DNA of 29,096 nucleotides from Gammaproteobacteria bacterium (GTDB lineage: Bacteria; Pseudomonadota; Gammaproteobacteria; Chromatiales; Chromatiaceae): assembly GCA_019136395.1 (NCBI GenBank), contig JAGVUH010000469.1, positions 1 to 29,096 on the forward strand, read 5' to 3'. Shown piece by piece: positions 21,101 to 28,296 of this stretch. A model generated the notes under the pieces. The model was not told the DNA's origin. It did not search any database and worked only from the letters and a program-made list of their open reading frames with translations. The number at the start of each line of letters is the position of its first letter. The first letter of the stretch is position 1. Both the position numbers and the translations under genes were made by a program.

Positions 21101-23385
21101 AGGCCCTGGAGCAGGCGGAACCGGACAATGAGACGGTCGATATGTTTGGCGACCGCGTCACCAACCCCGAGTGGCAAGCCTGGCAAAGGCAACGCGATAC
21201 CCTGGCGGCGGAGGTGGGGCAGGCCAGCCTGAACTGGAACGACTACACCCAGATGCTGCACGGCCATGTCAATGCCTATGCCGCCATCCAGGACCTGATC
21301 CGCAGTGACACCAGCCGCGCCTTTGCCGACGCCTACAACCGCCTCAACCCCAGCGCGCCGCTCAAGCTGGGACGGCAGACGATTCGCCACAACCTCAATC
21401 ACCTCGATGCCGTGGACCCGGAAGCGCGCACTGCACGGCTGGCGCAGACCCGCGAGTTGATCGACCGGCTGCGGGAGCGCAATCAGGGGCGCTATGCCGA
21501 GGGGGCGGTGAGCGACAAGCTGGATGCCGCCCGGGCGCGCCAGGAGGCCCTGGCGCAGGCGCAAATGGGCTTTTTCTCCAGCGAAGAGGCCGCGGACGGC
21601 GAACTGTTTGGCGTCGCGGGCGGCGGCGACTTGTTTGGCGGTCAGGCCGAGATGTTCGATGCTCCGCCCGCCAAGGCGGAAAGCAAGCCGCTCAAGGCCG
21701 ACGAGCGCCATACCCTCGGGCATGTCGCGGAGCGGCAGATCGCCGCCCTGATGCCCACCGTGGGCGGGCAATTCCAGGCCGGACGCCCGGTCAAGCTCTA
21801 TCAGCCGACCATGAGCGGGCCGGTGGACAGTCCCGAGGCCATGCGTCAGCGGGCGATCAAACTGCTGGCCGAGAATAAGCGCCTGGCCTTGGCCGCTGGC
21901 ACCGGGGCGGGCAAGACCGCGATGTCCCTGGGGGCCTTCACCCATCTCCAGGCCCAGGGCAAGGCGCAGCGCGGGCTGTTTCTGGTACCGTCCATCGTTC
22001 AAGGCGAGTTCAACGCCGAGGCCCTGCGCTTCCTTGCCCCCGGGCGGTTCAACTGGCACGCCGAACCGGGGGCCAGCCGCGAAGAACGGATTGCCGCTTA
22101 CAAGGACCCGGCGCACCACTTTGCCGTCATGACCCATCAGAGCTTCCGCGACGACATGCTCCACCTCGGGGCGCAACACGCGGGCATCGAGCCGGCGGCG
22201 ATGAGCGAGCGACTGGCGACCATGAGCCCCGCGGAGCGCGCGGATTGGCTCCAGGGCGTCATGGCCAAGGAGGGCATCCGCTTCGACTTCCTCGGGGTGG
22301 ACGAGGGCCACAATACCCTCAACCGCCAGGGCAAGGAGAACAGCGCCATGGCCAACGTCGTCGACGCTCTGGCTCACCAGACGCCCTACTATCTGCACAG
22401 CACCGCCGACCCGATCAAGAACGATCTGTCCGAGGCCTTCGACTTGTTGCGCAAGATGGACCCGGCGCGCTACACCGATCAGGCGGCCTTCCTGCGCCGC
22501 TACGGGCCGGACACCGCCGGCGCCAAGCAGGCCCTGCAGCGCGAAATGGCGCGCTACGTCCTGCCGTTCAAAATCGACCCGCCGGTGCGCGCCGACAAGC
22601 GTGAGATCCGCGTCGACCTGTCCGACGGTCAACGCCAGGCCCTGGCCGACTTGGATAAGCACCTAGCCAAGGCGTCTATGGCGCGCAAACAGGGCAAGGT
22701 GGACGTCGCCGCGCTGCAAGCCCTAAGCCCGGAGTCCTTTGCTGGCGTGCCCGAGGACCGGCATGAAGCAGTGGCGCGCGATCTGTCCACCAGCCTGGGC
22801 ATCCTCAAGGGCACGGCAACGCGGCGGATTGTTGACGCCCATCCCGAGTCGGGCAAACTGGGCACGGTGACGCGCCTGGCCCAAGAGCGCCAAGGCAAGC
22901 CGGGGGTGGTGTTCGCCCACAGCCTGGCGGCGGTGGAGCGGCTCAAGCAGGCCCTGGAGGCGGACGGTCATCGCGTGGTGACCATCACCGGCGCCGACAG
23001 CGCCGAGGACAAGGCGACCAAGATCAAGGCCTTCAACCCCGAGCAGGGCGAGCGCAGCGCCGATATCGTCGTCGCTTCGGATGCCGGGGCTACCGGCGCC
23101 AACCTGCAATCCGGCTCGTGGTTGGTGCAGTTTGATACCCCGATGACGGCGATGGGTCACGCGCAACGGCAGGGGCGGATCAACCGCATCGGGCAAAAAA
23201 ATAACGTCGAGTTGCTCGATCTGGTGGCCAATCACCCCAGCGAGGACCGCGCCCGCGCCCGGCTGAAGACCAAGTACGCCTTGCGTGAGCTGTTGACCAG
23301 CCCCCTGGCCGGCTTGGACGATACCGGCCTGGCGGCCTTCCTGCACCAACGGCGGGTAGCGGAGGGACAGGCCAGTCTGTTCTAG
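18103..23385 (+). CDS. DarB-like SF2 helicase, interrupted by HNH gene
   Basis: The frame codes for up to 1760 residues. It opens with MFTALPLLQGLLKAQPVKG (tag), passes through the HNH gene in a different frame (about residues 64-244), and resumes in recognisable protein at ADFLNKALGPGERWITV (230-246) and GVYHVIGGAGGKLNY, a start typical of DarB/strawberry-notch-like phage proteins. A long coiled, charged region follows. The C-terminal SF2 helicase has Walker A GTGAGKT (1266-1272), Walker B variant DEGH (1400-1403), ASDAGATGANLQ and QRQGRINRIGQ (1688-1698). The DarB helicase is thought to act with the methyltransferase in protecting phage DNA. Whether the HNH-shadow segment is translated is unclear. 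ATG 18103 overlaps the previous stop. The frame ends 10 bases before the next GTCGTGAC element. Confidence 0.8.
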   Translation: MFTALPLLQGLLKAQPVKGEYASGAYGDYEEMSITIIMPSGTIHALTNDDFSFASHAFMKAICDDDSYFTRYRLPATVAGGQRSHASQDQKKSANGLLGMDRKAGRGGLRHDLRLTHQQVRENAPHGLGAVLWPHSQGEFCDTPSVRQSLLRKSGPSGEWYADGQLQGHFRATAYQGRGLGAASQGQTHAGASGNHQSPSRSRGNLRQSRTGIWRRSGSDFPHLHRESLADFLNKALGPGERWITVRPHGPDEKGVPVLIKETTQGSGVYHVIGGAGGKLNYMRIRPKAPDETLKDSIAARRKAKQEQRKAQAKRDKELGLAQAKKGAKEQIQLKEQAEERTFITTVAQAMGWQAEDLEPKIPDHLSDKAQERLRQQHHADLLKRAHEAVDLQRQHLATDAEARTTAMEATDLAAADLDDTAPAAKKGLGFAAQYAERAQAQGLSDAELQQEAEARKEARRQNLSDGQRAAIRKRGDESKALKAEIDTLREPVLSTQVKASLADAKQGAELIKAQVKLQEVKKQARAVRQDIDRATEVKAWNLDVAKAEEHLDDQVRAAVENDVRTLSTRAFLGKVQTAAGGDAAVQLRQHVSAGAFNSINALAITAGGAALVDRSVVDVLGVAGAAQVLARRLHADLAPADVERLTEGLTAFHQAHYLEAGGEALREADSLLAAAQEAELGEARYGDEFAALQQLNQRRKDAVEAANQILATRLGEFEANAALEVALKAGRRDESLEVPLGGVSDEDAIRQARAIGLQRGDYQLHKVAGQQVLTVTPAGLDRLAQPVDTAELARLQRTLDIIEGRHDEADWLPAGFAQRPDLALEVPPGVAPSLAQRFDPAAAGGDLTQAIKDYIGGRAADGDSPADILADLHSADFVRKAGDAAGYQAALDAVAPIKDAQGKLRRAEDLTPAFEALADDYVQRRFGDRLAPVHRQSFDLDQMAAEALHRALAQEPAGTAAYKAIGDLSGDDQRTLREWFYRHVAKESPAAGELRQRLEALEQAEPDNETVDMFGDRVTNPEWQAWQRQRDTLAAEVGQASLNWNDYTQMLHGHVNAYAAIQDLIRSDTSRAFADAYNRLNPSAPLKLGRQTIRHNLNHLDAVDPEARTARLAQTRELIDRLRERNQGRYAEGAVSDKLDAARARQEALAQAQMGFFSSEEAADGELFGVAGGGDLFGGQAEMFDAPPAKAESKPLKADERHTLGHVAERQIAALMPTVGGQFQAGRPVKLYQPTMSGPVDSPEAMRQRAIKLLAENKRLALAAGTGAGKTAMSLGAFTHLQAQGKAQRGLFLVPSIVQGEFNAEALRFLAPGRFNWHAEPGASREERIAAYKDPAHHFAVMTHQSFRDDMLHLGAQHAGIEPAAMSERLATMSPAERADWLQGVMAKEGIRFDFLGVDEGHNTLNRQGKENSAMANVVDALAHQTPYYLHSTADPIKNDLSEAFDLLRKMDPARYTDQAAFLRRYGPDTAGAKQALQREMARYVLPFKIDPPVRADKREIRVDLSDGQRQALADLDKHLAKASMARKQGKVDVAALQALSPESFAGVPEDRHEAVARDLSTSLGILKGTATRRIVDAHPESGKLGTVTRLAQERQGKPGVVFAHSLAAVERLKQALEADGHRVVTITGADSAEDKATKIKAFNPEQGERSADIVVASDAGATGANLQSGSWLVQFDTPMTAMGHAQRQGRINRIGQKNNVELLDLVANHPSEDRARARLKTKYALRELLTSPLAGLDDTGLAAFLHQRRVAEGQASLF
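18293..18835 (+). CDS. HNH homing endonuclease within helicase gene
   Basis: A 180-residue HNH nuclease in the frame next to that of the helicase. ATG 18293 has GAAGG about ten bases before it; ATG 18356 is an alternative. It shows DCWEWTG (33-39) and GYGTI, the catalytic core HRMAWVLSYG (61-70) with HRCDNRCCVNPDHL (81-94), and a DNA-binding tail KLTREQVVIIRARREAG with YGVGRDQISRI. This is the standard layout of free-standing phage homing endonucleases. The last dozen residues (after KVWR) are probably read from helicase DNA. The local DNA is much less GC-rich from about 18185 to 18790, supporting recent insertion. It would nick or cut alleles lacking the insertion. Confidence 0.85.
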   Translation: MTTVTLHDTGCLPLLQAARDRMLAKIKKNPQTDCWEWTGKRDAAGYGTICVLPISKYVKTHRMAWVLSYGPIPRENFVIRHRCDNRCCVNPDHLVNGTQTDNCKDTFARQRTRGGAWERHRKAKLTREQVVIIRARREAGETCASLGREYGVGRDQISRICTGKVWRTSSIKPLDPANAG

Positions 23386-23394
23386 GGTGGCGCG

Positions 23395-23420
23395 GTCGTG
23401 ACGCCATCATGGCGCCATGA
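23395..23420 (+). promoter_or_regulatory. GTCGTGAC element, copy 6
   Basis: GTCGTGAC, GCCATCAT, then GGCGCCATGA. The ATG at its end (23417) is the start of the JAB-domain gene, so no ribosome site fits between. Confidence 0.65.
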
Positions 23421-24664
23421 CCGCCGACCCCCCCTCCGTCCTCGTCAAAGGCGGCCAGCCCGGTACGCCGGGTTTGGCGCAACGCCTGATCACCGACCGC
23501 CTGGGGCGGCGCGTGACCCATTGGGTGCGGATCAAGCCCGCCCCGGTGGTTACGCCGCAAGTCAGCCAGCGCGCCAAGCACTATACTGAAGCGCAGCAAG
23601 AGATTGACTTCAGCGCGCCCCCCGTCGATGCCCTCCGTGCCCTGCGTCCCGCCACCACCCCCGCGCAACACCAGGCCGGCGCCGCTGCCCTGGCTGCCCT
23701 GGAACGCCGCCTGCACCAGCTACGTGCTACGGGAGGACCGGCCGCCACCCTACTCGGTACCCGCCTCGCCGGCGACTTTCACGCCGCCGGCCACGCCCGG
23801 CTGACCGGTCAGCCGGTCAGCGAACCCGGCGACCTGGCGGCTCTGGCGCAGATCTATCGCGACCCACGCTTTGAGACCTTTCGCGCCCTCTATCTGCGTG
23901 CTGACCAGATTGTTGGCGAAGCGGCCTACAGCTCGCGCCTGCCAGGGACGGTGGCCTTTCCCCCCGATATCCTGCCGCAATTACTGGCCGATCTGCAGCG
24001 CTTTGGCGCCGCGGGCTACTACCTGCTGCACAATCATCCGGCGGGCAGCGCCGTGCCATCGGACCCCGACCTGAGCGCCACTCGCTTTATTGCCGAGCGC
24101 TTGCCGGGACTGAAAGCCCATGTGGTGGTGGACCATAACGAATATGCCGTCATTTTGCCGCCGACCACCCGTGACGGCGACGTGACCTGGCATTTGATTC
24201 AGGCCCCGCAGTTGGCGGGCACGGATTTTCATGCCGCGCCGCGGGTCCCCCATGACCTCCTGGGCCTGCGCCTGCAACGTCTGGACGACGTGCGGGTAGC
24301 GGCGGGCATCCTGCGCGCCAACCAGCAACTCGGTTGCCCGGTGCTGATCCTGACCAAGGGGCGCGAGGCGCGGGTCGACCTGATCTGTCAGGCGCCGTTC
24401 CCCGCCCTGCTGGAGCAAACCGTCAACGGTCGCTTGCCGGCGATTCTCCGCTCCCTGGGGCGCATGACCGGGGCCGGGGCGCACCGTTTCCTGGTGCTCA
24501 GCGAGGCCGACTGGACGACGCAGACGCCGCACCTGACCGACCTGATTGCCCAGGGCTGGCTGACCGATATTATCGGTGCCGAGGGCACCAGTTTGCGGCG
24601 GCTGGTGACACCCCAAGCGCCGGATTTGATGGACCCGCGTCAACCGGGCCGGAGGGTGGCATGA
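23417..24664 (+). CDS. RadC/JAB-domain protein, phage-tagged
   Basis: A 415-residue protein. It starts with PPSVLVKGGQPG, a variant of the tag, then RRVTHWVRIKP. The JAB/MPN domain (about 150-275) has the metal-binding signature HNHPAGSAVPSDPD at 205-218, with His205, His207 and Asp218 as the likely zinc ligands and Ser215 as the conserved Ser. RadC-like proteins have this signature, and their activity is not settled. The C-terminal part (LILTKGREARVDLI, TGAGAHRFLVLSEADW) is unrecognised. It follows the helicase gene and overlaps the next gene by four bases. A link to the helicase and methyltransferase in DNA protection is inference. Confidence 0.82.
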   Translation: MTADPPSVLVKGGQPGTPGLAQRLITDRLGRRVTHWVRIKPAPVVTPQVSQRAKHYTEAQQEIDFSAPPVDALRALRPATTPAQHQAGAAALAALERRLHQLRATGGPAATLLGTRLAGDFHAAGHARLTGQPVSEPGDLAALAQIYRDPRFETFRALYLRADQIVGEAAYSSRLPGTVAFPPDILPQLLADLQRFGAAGYYLLHNHPAGSAVPSDPDLSATRFIAERLPGLKAHVVVDHNEYAVILPPTTRDGDVTWHLIQAPQLAGTDFHAAPRVPHDLLGLRLQRLDDVRVAAGILRANQQLGCPVLILTKGREARVDLICQAPFPALLEQTVNGRLPAILRSLGRMTGAGAHRFLVLSEADWTTQTPHLTDLIAQGWLTDIIGAEGTSLRRLVTPQAPDLMDPRQPGRRVA

Positions 24665-24894
24665 GTACTCGCGATGACCTGCGCCAGCGGCTGGGGGCGA
24701 CCGCGGCCCTGCGCGCCAAGCTGGAACGTCAGGATACCCTGCTCCAGGCGGGCGCCCGGCAACGGCTGCGGGCGGTGCAACAGGATCTCGAGCGCCTGCA
24801 AGCCAGCGCGCCGCTGACCGACGCGCAGCAGCAGACCTATCTGCACCTGGTCGAAGAGCGCGGGCACCTGTGGCGGGTGCTGGGGCAAACCTGA
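24661..24894 (+). CDS. small coiled-coil protein
   Basis: A 77-residue, almost entirely helical protein starting at ATG 24661, overlapping the preceding TGA (ATGA). Heptad-like spacing of Leu with many Arg, Gln and Glu (LRQRLGATAALRAKLERQD, LQASAPLTDAQQQTYLHLVE) points to a coiled coil. No family recognised. It is coupled to the JAB-domain gene, so it may be its partner. It ends 10 bases before the next GTCGTGAC element and is the last gene of the accessory block. Confidence 0.65.
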   Translation: MSTRDDLRQRLGATAALRAKLERQDTLLQAGARQRLRAVQQDLERLQASAPLTDAQQQTYLHLVEERGHLWRVLGQT

Positions 24895-24904
24895 CGCGCC
24901 GCCT

Positions 24905-24930
24905 GTCGTGACACTACCGTGGGCGGCATG
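24905..24930 (+). promoter_or_regulatory. GTCGTGAC element, copy 7
   Basis: GTCGTGAC, ACTACCGT, then GGGCGGCATG, whose ATG (24928) starts the protease gene. Very similar in its second half to copy 2 at the portal gene. Confidence 0.7.
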
Positions 24931-25803
24931 TTCACCGATGCCGACCTGCTCGCCGCCGTCCCCGACGTCATCCAGTTTGGGGCCTTACTGAAAGCCACCC
25001 CCGCCGAAGAAGGTGGGGAGCGCTTTCTGTTCTTCGAAGCCAGCAACGAAGACCTGGATCACCAAAACGAGATCGTCGCCCAGCAGGCCCTGCTGGAGTC
25101 GCGCGATTACTTTTTGCGCCACGGCAACATCGATCTCAGTCACTACACCCTGCTCGGTCCCAAGTCGGGCATTGCCAATTTCATGGAGTATGAGATCGGC
25201 AAGCCGGTCGAGGTGCGCGTGGCCGGGGGCGGGACCTTTGTCAAGGCCCAGCTCTATCAGGGCGACTCCGCCATGGCGCGCAACGCCAACCTGGTGTGGG
25301 ACTCGCTGACCAAACAGACGCCGCCGGCGCGCTGGTATCCCTCGGTCGGCGGGGCGGTGCTCTCCAAAGCGGTCAAGATCAACCCCGAGACCGGCGACAA
25401 GATCGCCGTGGTCGACCGCGTGCGCTGGAACAACGTCGCCCTGGACCGCTGTCCGGTGTCGCGCACCGTGCCCGAGGTGTCGACCGCGCCGGTGGGCGTG
25501 TTTGCCAAGTCCCTGGGCGGCTTTGTCCTCGCCAAGGCCCTGGAGGCCGGTTACGGCACCGACGTCGCTACCCTGACCGGCGGGGCGGCCCTGGGCCGGC
25601 AATCCCTCGACACCGGGACCCGCTATTCCCTTTTCCGCGATCAACTGGCCCAAGCCCTGCGAACCAAGCAGGTCCGCGCCCGCGGTCGTGACATTAGCCT
25701 GTGGGCGATCAACCAGTTCGGCCTGCCCCCCGACCAAGCGGCGGCTTGGGTCGAGCGTTTTTTGCATGATTTGGCCGCGGACCGTCGCGGAGGAAAGCCA
25801 TGA
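24928..25803 (+). CDS. prohead maturation protease
   Basis: A 291-residue protein in the usual place before scaffold and capsid genes. Segments DLDHQNEIVAQQALLES, HGNIDLSHY and WYPSVGG carry a candidate His and Ser of an HK97-type (S78) prohead protease, which trims head proteins before expansion. Residues 11-24 hold VIQFGALLKATPAE, like the block's tag. The C-terminal part has VFAKSLGGFVLAKALEAG and then TDVATLTGGAALGRQSLDT (211-229), nearly identical to residues 47-65 of the capsid protein. ATG 24928 is chosen over GTG 24919 because it is the element-end ATG, as at the portal gene. It overlaps the scaffold start (ATGA). Confidence 0.75.
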   Translation: MFTDADLLAAVPDVIQFGALLKATPAEEGGERFLFFEASNEDLDHQNEIVAQQALLESRDYFLRHGNIDLSHYTLLGPKSGIANFMEYEIGKPVEVRVAGGGTFVKAQLYQGDSAMARNANLVWDSLTKQTPPARWYPSVGGAVLSKAVKINPETGDKIAVVDRVRWNNVALDRCPVSRTVPEVSTAPVGVFAKSLGGFVLAKALEAGYGTDVATLTGGAALGRQSLDTGTRYSLFRDQLAQALRTKQVRARGRDISLWAINQFGLPPDQAAAWVERFLHDLAADRRGGKP

Positions 25804-26423
25804 GTTACGAAGCCCTGCTCGACGAGCTGGAAACCTTGCAGAAGGCCATGCCCGGCCCCGGTCCCGCCGATGAAGATGAAGACGAGGACGAGGCGGAAGA
25901 CGAGGAAGAAGGCCACGCCGAACCCGATGCCGACAATCGCGGCGGCCCCAGCGACGGCGATGCCGATAACCGCCCCCTAGCCAAATCGTTCCGCTTTGAA
26001 CTGGACGACGGCTCGGCGGTGGAGGCGGTGGATGCCACCGACCTGCTTAAGTCGCTGCACGACGACCTAGCCGGGTTGCGCGCCAGCCGCGCCAGCGAGA
26101 CCCAGGCGGTCGAGACCGGCCTCAAGGGCCTGCTGACCTTGGTCAAGGGCCAGGGATCGCTGCTGAAAAGCCTGCAAGCTCAGGTCGCCAAACTGGCCGA
26201 TAGCGGGCGCGGGCGCAAGTCGCTTACCGGCGGCGAGGCCGACCTAGCCAAGGCCCAGGCTCAGGCCGCCGCGCCGGAACTGTCTGGCCCACTGTTGCTG
26301 GCCAAGGCCCATACCGCCTTTGAGGCCAAGCGCATCAGCGGCAAAGAACTCTCCACCCTGGATGTGCTGCTGCGCCACGGCGAGACCCCCGACGCCGACC
26401 TGGTGCGCCGCATCCTGGCCTGA
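25800..26423 (+). CDS. head scaffold protein
   Basis: A 207-residue protein between protease and major capsid genes. An N-terminal helix is followed by a run of Asp and Glu (about residues 23-38), a central helical, coiled-coil-like region (about 75-140) and LSGPLLLAKAHTAFEAKRI near 158-177. Acidic, helical and between these two genes is the standard profile of a scaffold that guides capsid assembly and is then degraded. The LLLAKAH segment is the same kind as the N-terminal tags and may be a cleavage or docking site. GGAGG lies before ATG 25800, which overlaps the protease stop. Confidence 0.75.
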   Translation: MSYEALLDELETLQKAMPGPGPADEDEDEDEAEDEEEGHAEPDADNRGGPSDGDADNRPLAKSFRFELDDGSAVEAVDATDLLKSLHDDLAGLRASRASETQAVETGLKGLLTLVKGQGSLLKSLQAQVAKLADSGRGRKSLTGGEADLAKAQAQAAAPELSGPLLLAKAHTAFEAKRISGKELSTLDVLLRHGETPDADLVRRILA

Positions 26424-26452
26424 CCCGTTTTGTCACTTCGAGGTATTTCCCC

Positions 26453-27967
26453 ATGATCGACCAGACCCTTCTGGCCCAACTCGCCCAGGTCCAGCCTAAC
26501 GGCGACCCGACCCTGGGCGGCAGTTTTGCCCTGGCCCAGCAGGAGAGCGTGCAGGAGCTGCAAAAGGCCCTCACCGCCAGCAACTACCAGACCGATGTCG
26601 CCACCCTCACCGGCGGCGGCGCCCTGGGCGTGCAGTCGCTGGACACGGCGATGAAGACCGTGGTGCAGGAAGAAGAGCACTTTGTGCTGTTCAAGAAACT
26701 GGCCCAGTCCAACGCCACCAACATCGTCGACGAGTACGTGCGCCAGAACAGCATTGGCGGCTTCCTCGGCGGCTCGACCAACACCCAGATGGGCGTGGTG
26801 CGCGCTGCCCAGGGCGAGTACAGCCGCGAGGTCGGCCTGGTCAAGTTCCTCATGACCCTGCGCCAGGTCGGTTACGTGCTCAACGTCGGCAAGAACATGG
26901 CCGAGCCCATCGCGGTCGAGGAACGCAACGGCGCCAAGCAGTTGATGACCGACGCCGAGTACCTGCTGTTCTACGGTGACAGCGAGGCCTGCCCCACCCA
27001 GTTCGATGGCATCTTCACCACCGTCGACAAGGAGATTGCCGCCGGCGGCATGGACGGCAACCACGTCATCGACCTGCAGGGCCAGCCCCTGACCAGTGTC
27101 GAGCCCTTCACCCAGTTGCAGGCCGCGGTGCAGGATTACGGCAACTGGGGACGCATCACTGAGTGCTTCATGCCGGTGGCGGCGCAGACCGATCTCAACC
27201 TGAGCCTTGATCCGGCCTATCGCTGGTCGTCCGAGGGTACCGGCTCCGCCGAGCAGATGAAGCTCGGCGCCCATGTTGCCGGCATTCGCCTGACGGAAGG
27301 GGTGCTGAAGACCAACATCGACACCTTCCTGCATCATGACGCCTTCCCCATGGCCAAGCCGTTTGAGCTGACCTGGAGCGCCATTGCCACCGCCAATGTC
27401 GCGTTCAAGCCGGCAAGCATCACCGCCGATGCCAGCGCGGATGACGCCAGCAGCCAGTTCACCGCCGCCCGCGCCGGTAACTACTACTACGCCGTGGCCG
27501 CCATCGGCCCCAATGGCGAAGGCCTGACCGAGATCGTCAAGTCGTCTGTGACGGCGGTGGCCGCGGGCAAGAAGGTGGTCTTGACCATCACCAAGTCCTC
27601 CGCCAACACCGAAAGCGGCTATGCCATCTACCGCTCGCGGCTCAATGGCAGCAACGACACCAGCGATTTGCGCCTGATGAAGGTGGTGAAGAAGGCCGGT
27701 AACACCACCACCTACACCGACCTCAACCGCGACATCCCTGGCACGGTGGCCATCCCCTGCCTGAACATGGCACCGAGCGCCGACGCCATTGGCTGGCGGC
27801 AGTTCCAGCCCATGACCAAAATCCCGCTGCCCTTCGGTGTCGGCGGCATGCCGGTCATGTCCTGGTTCCAGTTCCTGTTCGGCTACCTGCGGGTGACCAA
27901 GCCCAAGCATCACGGCTATATCAAAAACGTGCTGCCCACCAACGCCCAGTGGCGGCCGTTTGGCTGA
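26453..27967 (+). CDS. major capsid protein with Ig-like insertion
   Basis: A 504-residue protein. Position after protease and scaffold, length, and pattern GALGVQSLDTAMKTV, ..., EEHFVLFKKLAQ followed by a long conserved body (VDEYVRQNSIGGFLGG, YGDSEACPTQFDGI) support an HK97-fold capsid subunit of the group whose N-arm has the ALxxxSLD pattern. Residues about 320-430 look like an Ig/fibronectin-III-type domain (NYYYAVAAIGPNGEGL, GYAIYRSRLNG, TTYTDLN), probably displayed outside the shell. The first 46 residues may be cut off in maturation, since TDVATLTGGGALGVQSLDT (47-65) is nearly the same as in the protease. A GAGG-like site precedes ATG 26453. Confidence 0.85.
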   Translation: MIDQTLLAQLAQVQPNGDPTLGGSFALAQQESVQELQKALTASNYQTDVATLTGGGALGVQSLDTAMKTVVQEEEHFVLFKKLAQSNATNIVDEYVRQNSIGGFLGGSTNTQMGVVRAAQGEYSREVGLVKFLMTLRQVGYVLNVGKNMAEPIAVEERNGAKQLMTDAEYLLFYGDSEACPTQFDGIFTTVDKEIAAGGMDGNHVIDLQGQPLTSVEPFTQLQAAVQDYGNWGRITECFMPVAAQTDLNLSLDPAYRWSSEGTGSAEQMKLGAHVAGIRLTEGVLKTNIDTFLHHDAFPMAKPFELTWSAIATANVAFKPASITADASADDASSQFTAARAGNYYYAVAAIGPNGEGLTEIVKSSVTAVAAGKKVVLTITKSSANTESGYAIYRSRLNGSNDTSDLRLMKVVKKAGNTTTYTDLNRDIPGTVAIPCLNMAPSADAIGWRQFQPMTKIPLPFGVGGMPVMSWFQFLFGYLRVTKPKHHGYIKNVLPTNAQWRPFG

Positions 27968-27978
27968 CGGAGCGCCTG

Positions 27979-28296
27979 ATGCGCGTGCTGTGCACCCTGC
28001 CGCACTGTAGCAGCCCGATCAACGGCTGGGCCTTTGCGCCCACCCCCGCCGGGGTGACCCCCGCGGGGTGGGTGTCCGAAGCGTTAAGCCCCGAGCAGGC
28101 CGCGGCCTTCCTCGCCATCCCTGGTTACGCGCCCTATTACGGGCCGGCGCCAGGGGCGGCGGAAGCGCCGGCGGCGGAGCTTGCCGCGGACTCCGCGCCC
28201 GCCGACCCGGACCTGACGACGGCCCCCATGACGGCGGCTGACCCTTCCCCCCAGCCCGCGCCCGCCCGGCGGACGCGCCCGAGGACCCCGCGATGA
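27979..28296 (+). CDS. small structural protein, 105 residues
   Basis: ATG 27979 follows the capsid stop by 11 bases with a GGAG before it. The first 60 residues (MRVLCTLPHCSSPINGWAF, ..., AAAFLAIPGYAPY) follow a short pattern seen in phage structural genes after the capsid gene, ending in FLxIPGY. The rest is an Ala/Pro-rich tail with basic end. The exact role is unknown; a head-decoration or connector role is inferred from position. It overlaps the next gene by four bases (ATGA). Confidence 0.65.
   Translation: MRVLCTLPHCSSPINGWAFAPTPAGVTPAGWVSEALSPEQAAAFLAIPGYAPYYGPAPGAAEAPAAELAADSAPADPDLTTAPMTAADPSPQPAPARRTRPRTPR

Noticed and set aside
19387..22662. Reverse-strand open frame of 1091 codons opposite the helicase gene
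   Set aside because: It lies wholly antisense to a protein with clear helicase motifs. Its translation is low-complexity (Gly, Leu, Gln, Arg) without motifs, as expected from stop-poor GC-rich DNA.
25684..25710. A further GTCGTGAC followed by ATTAGCC
   Set aside because: It lies inside the protease coding sequence 116 bases before the scaffold start, and its second half fits the consensus poorly. It may be chance, so it was not counted as a ninth element.
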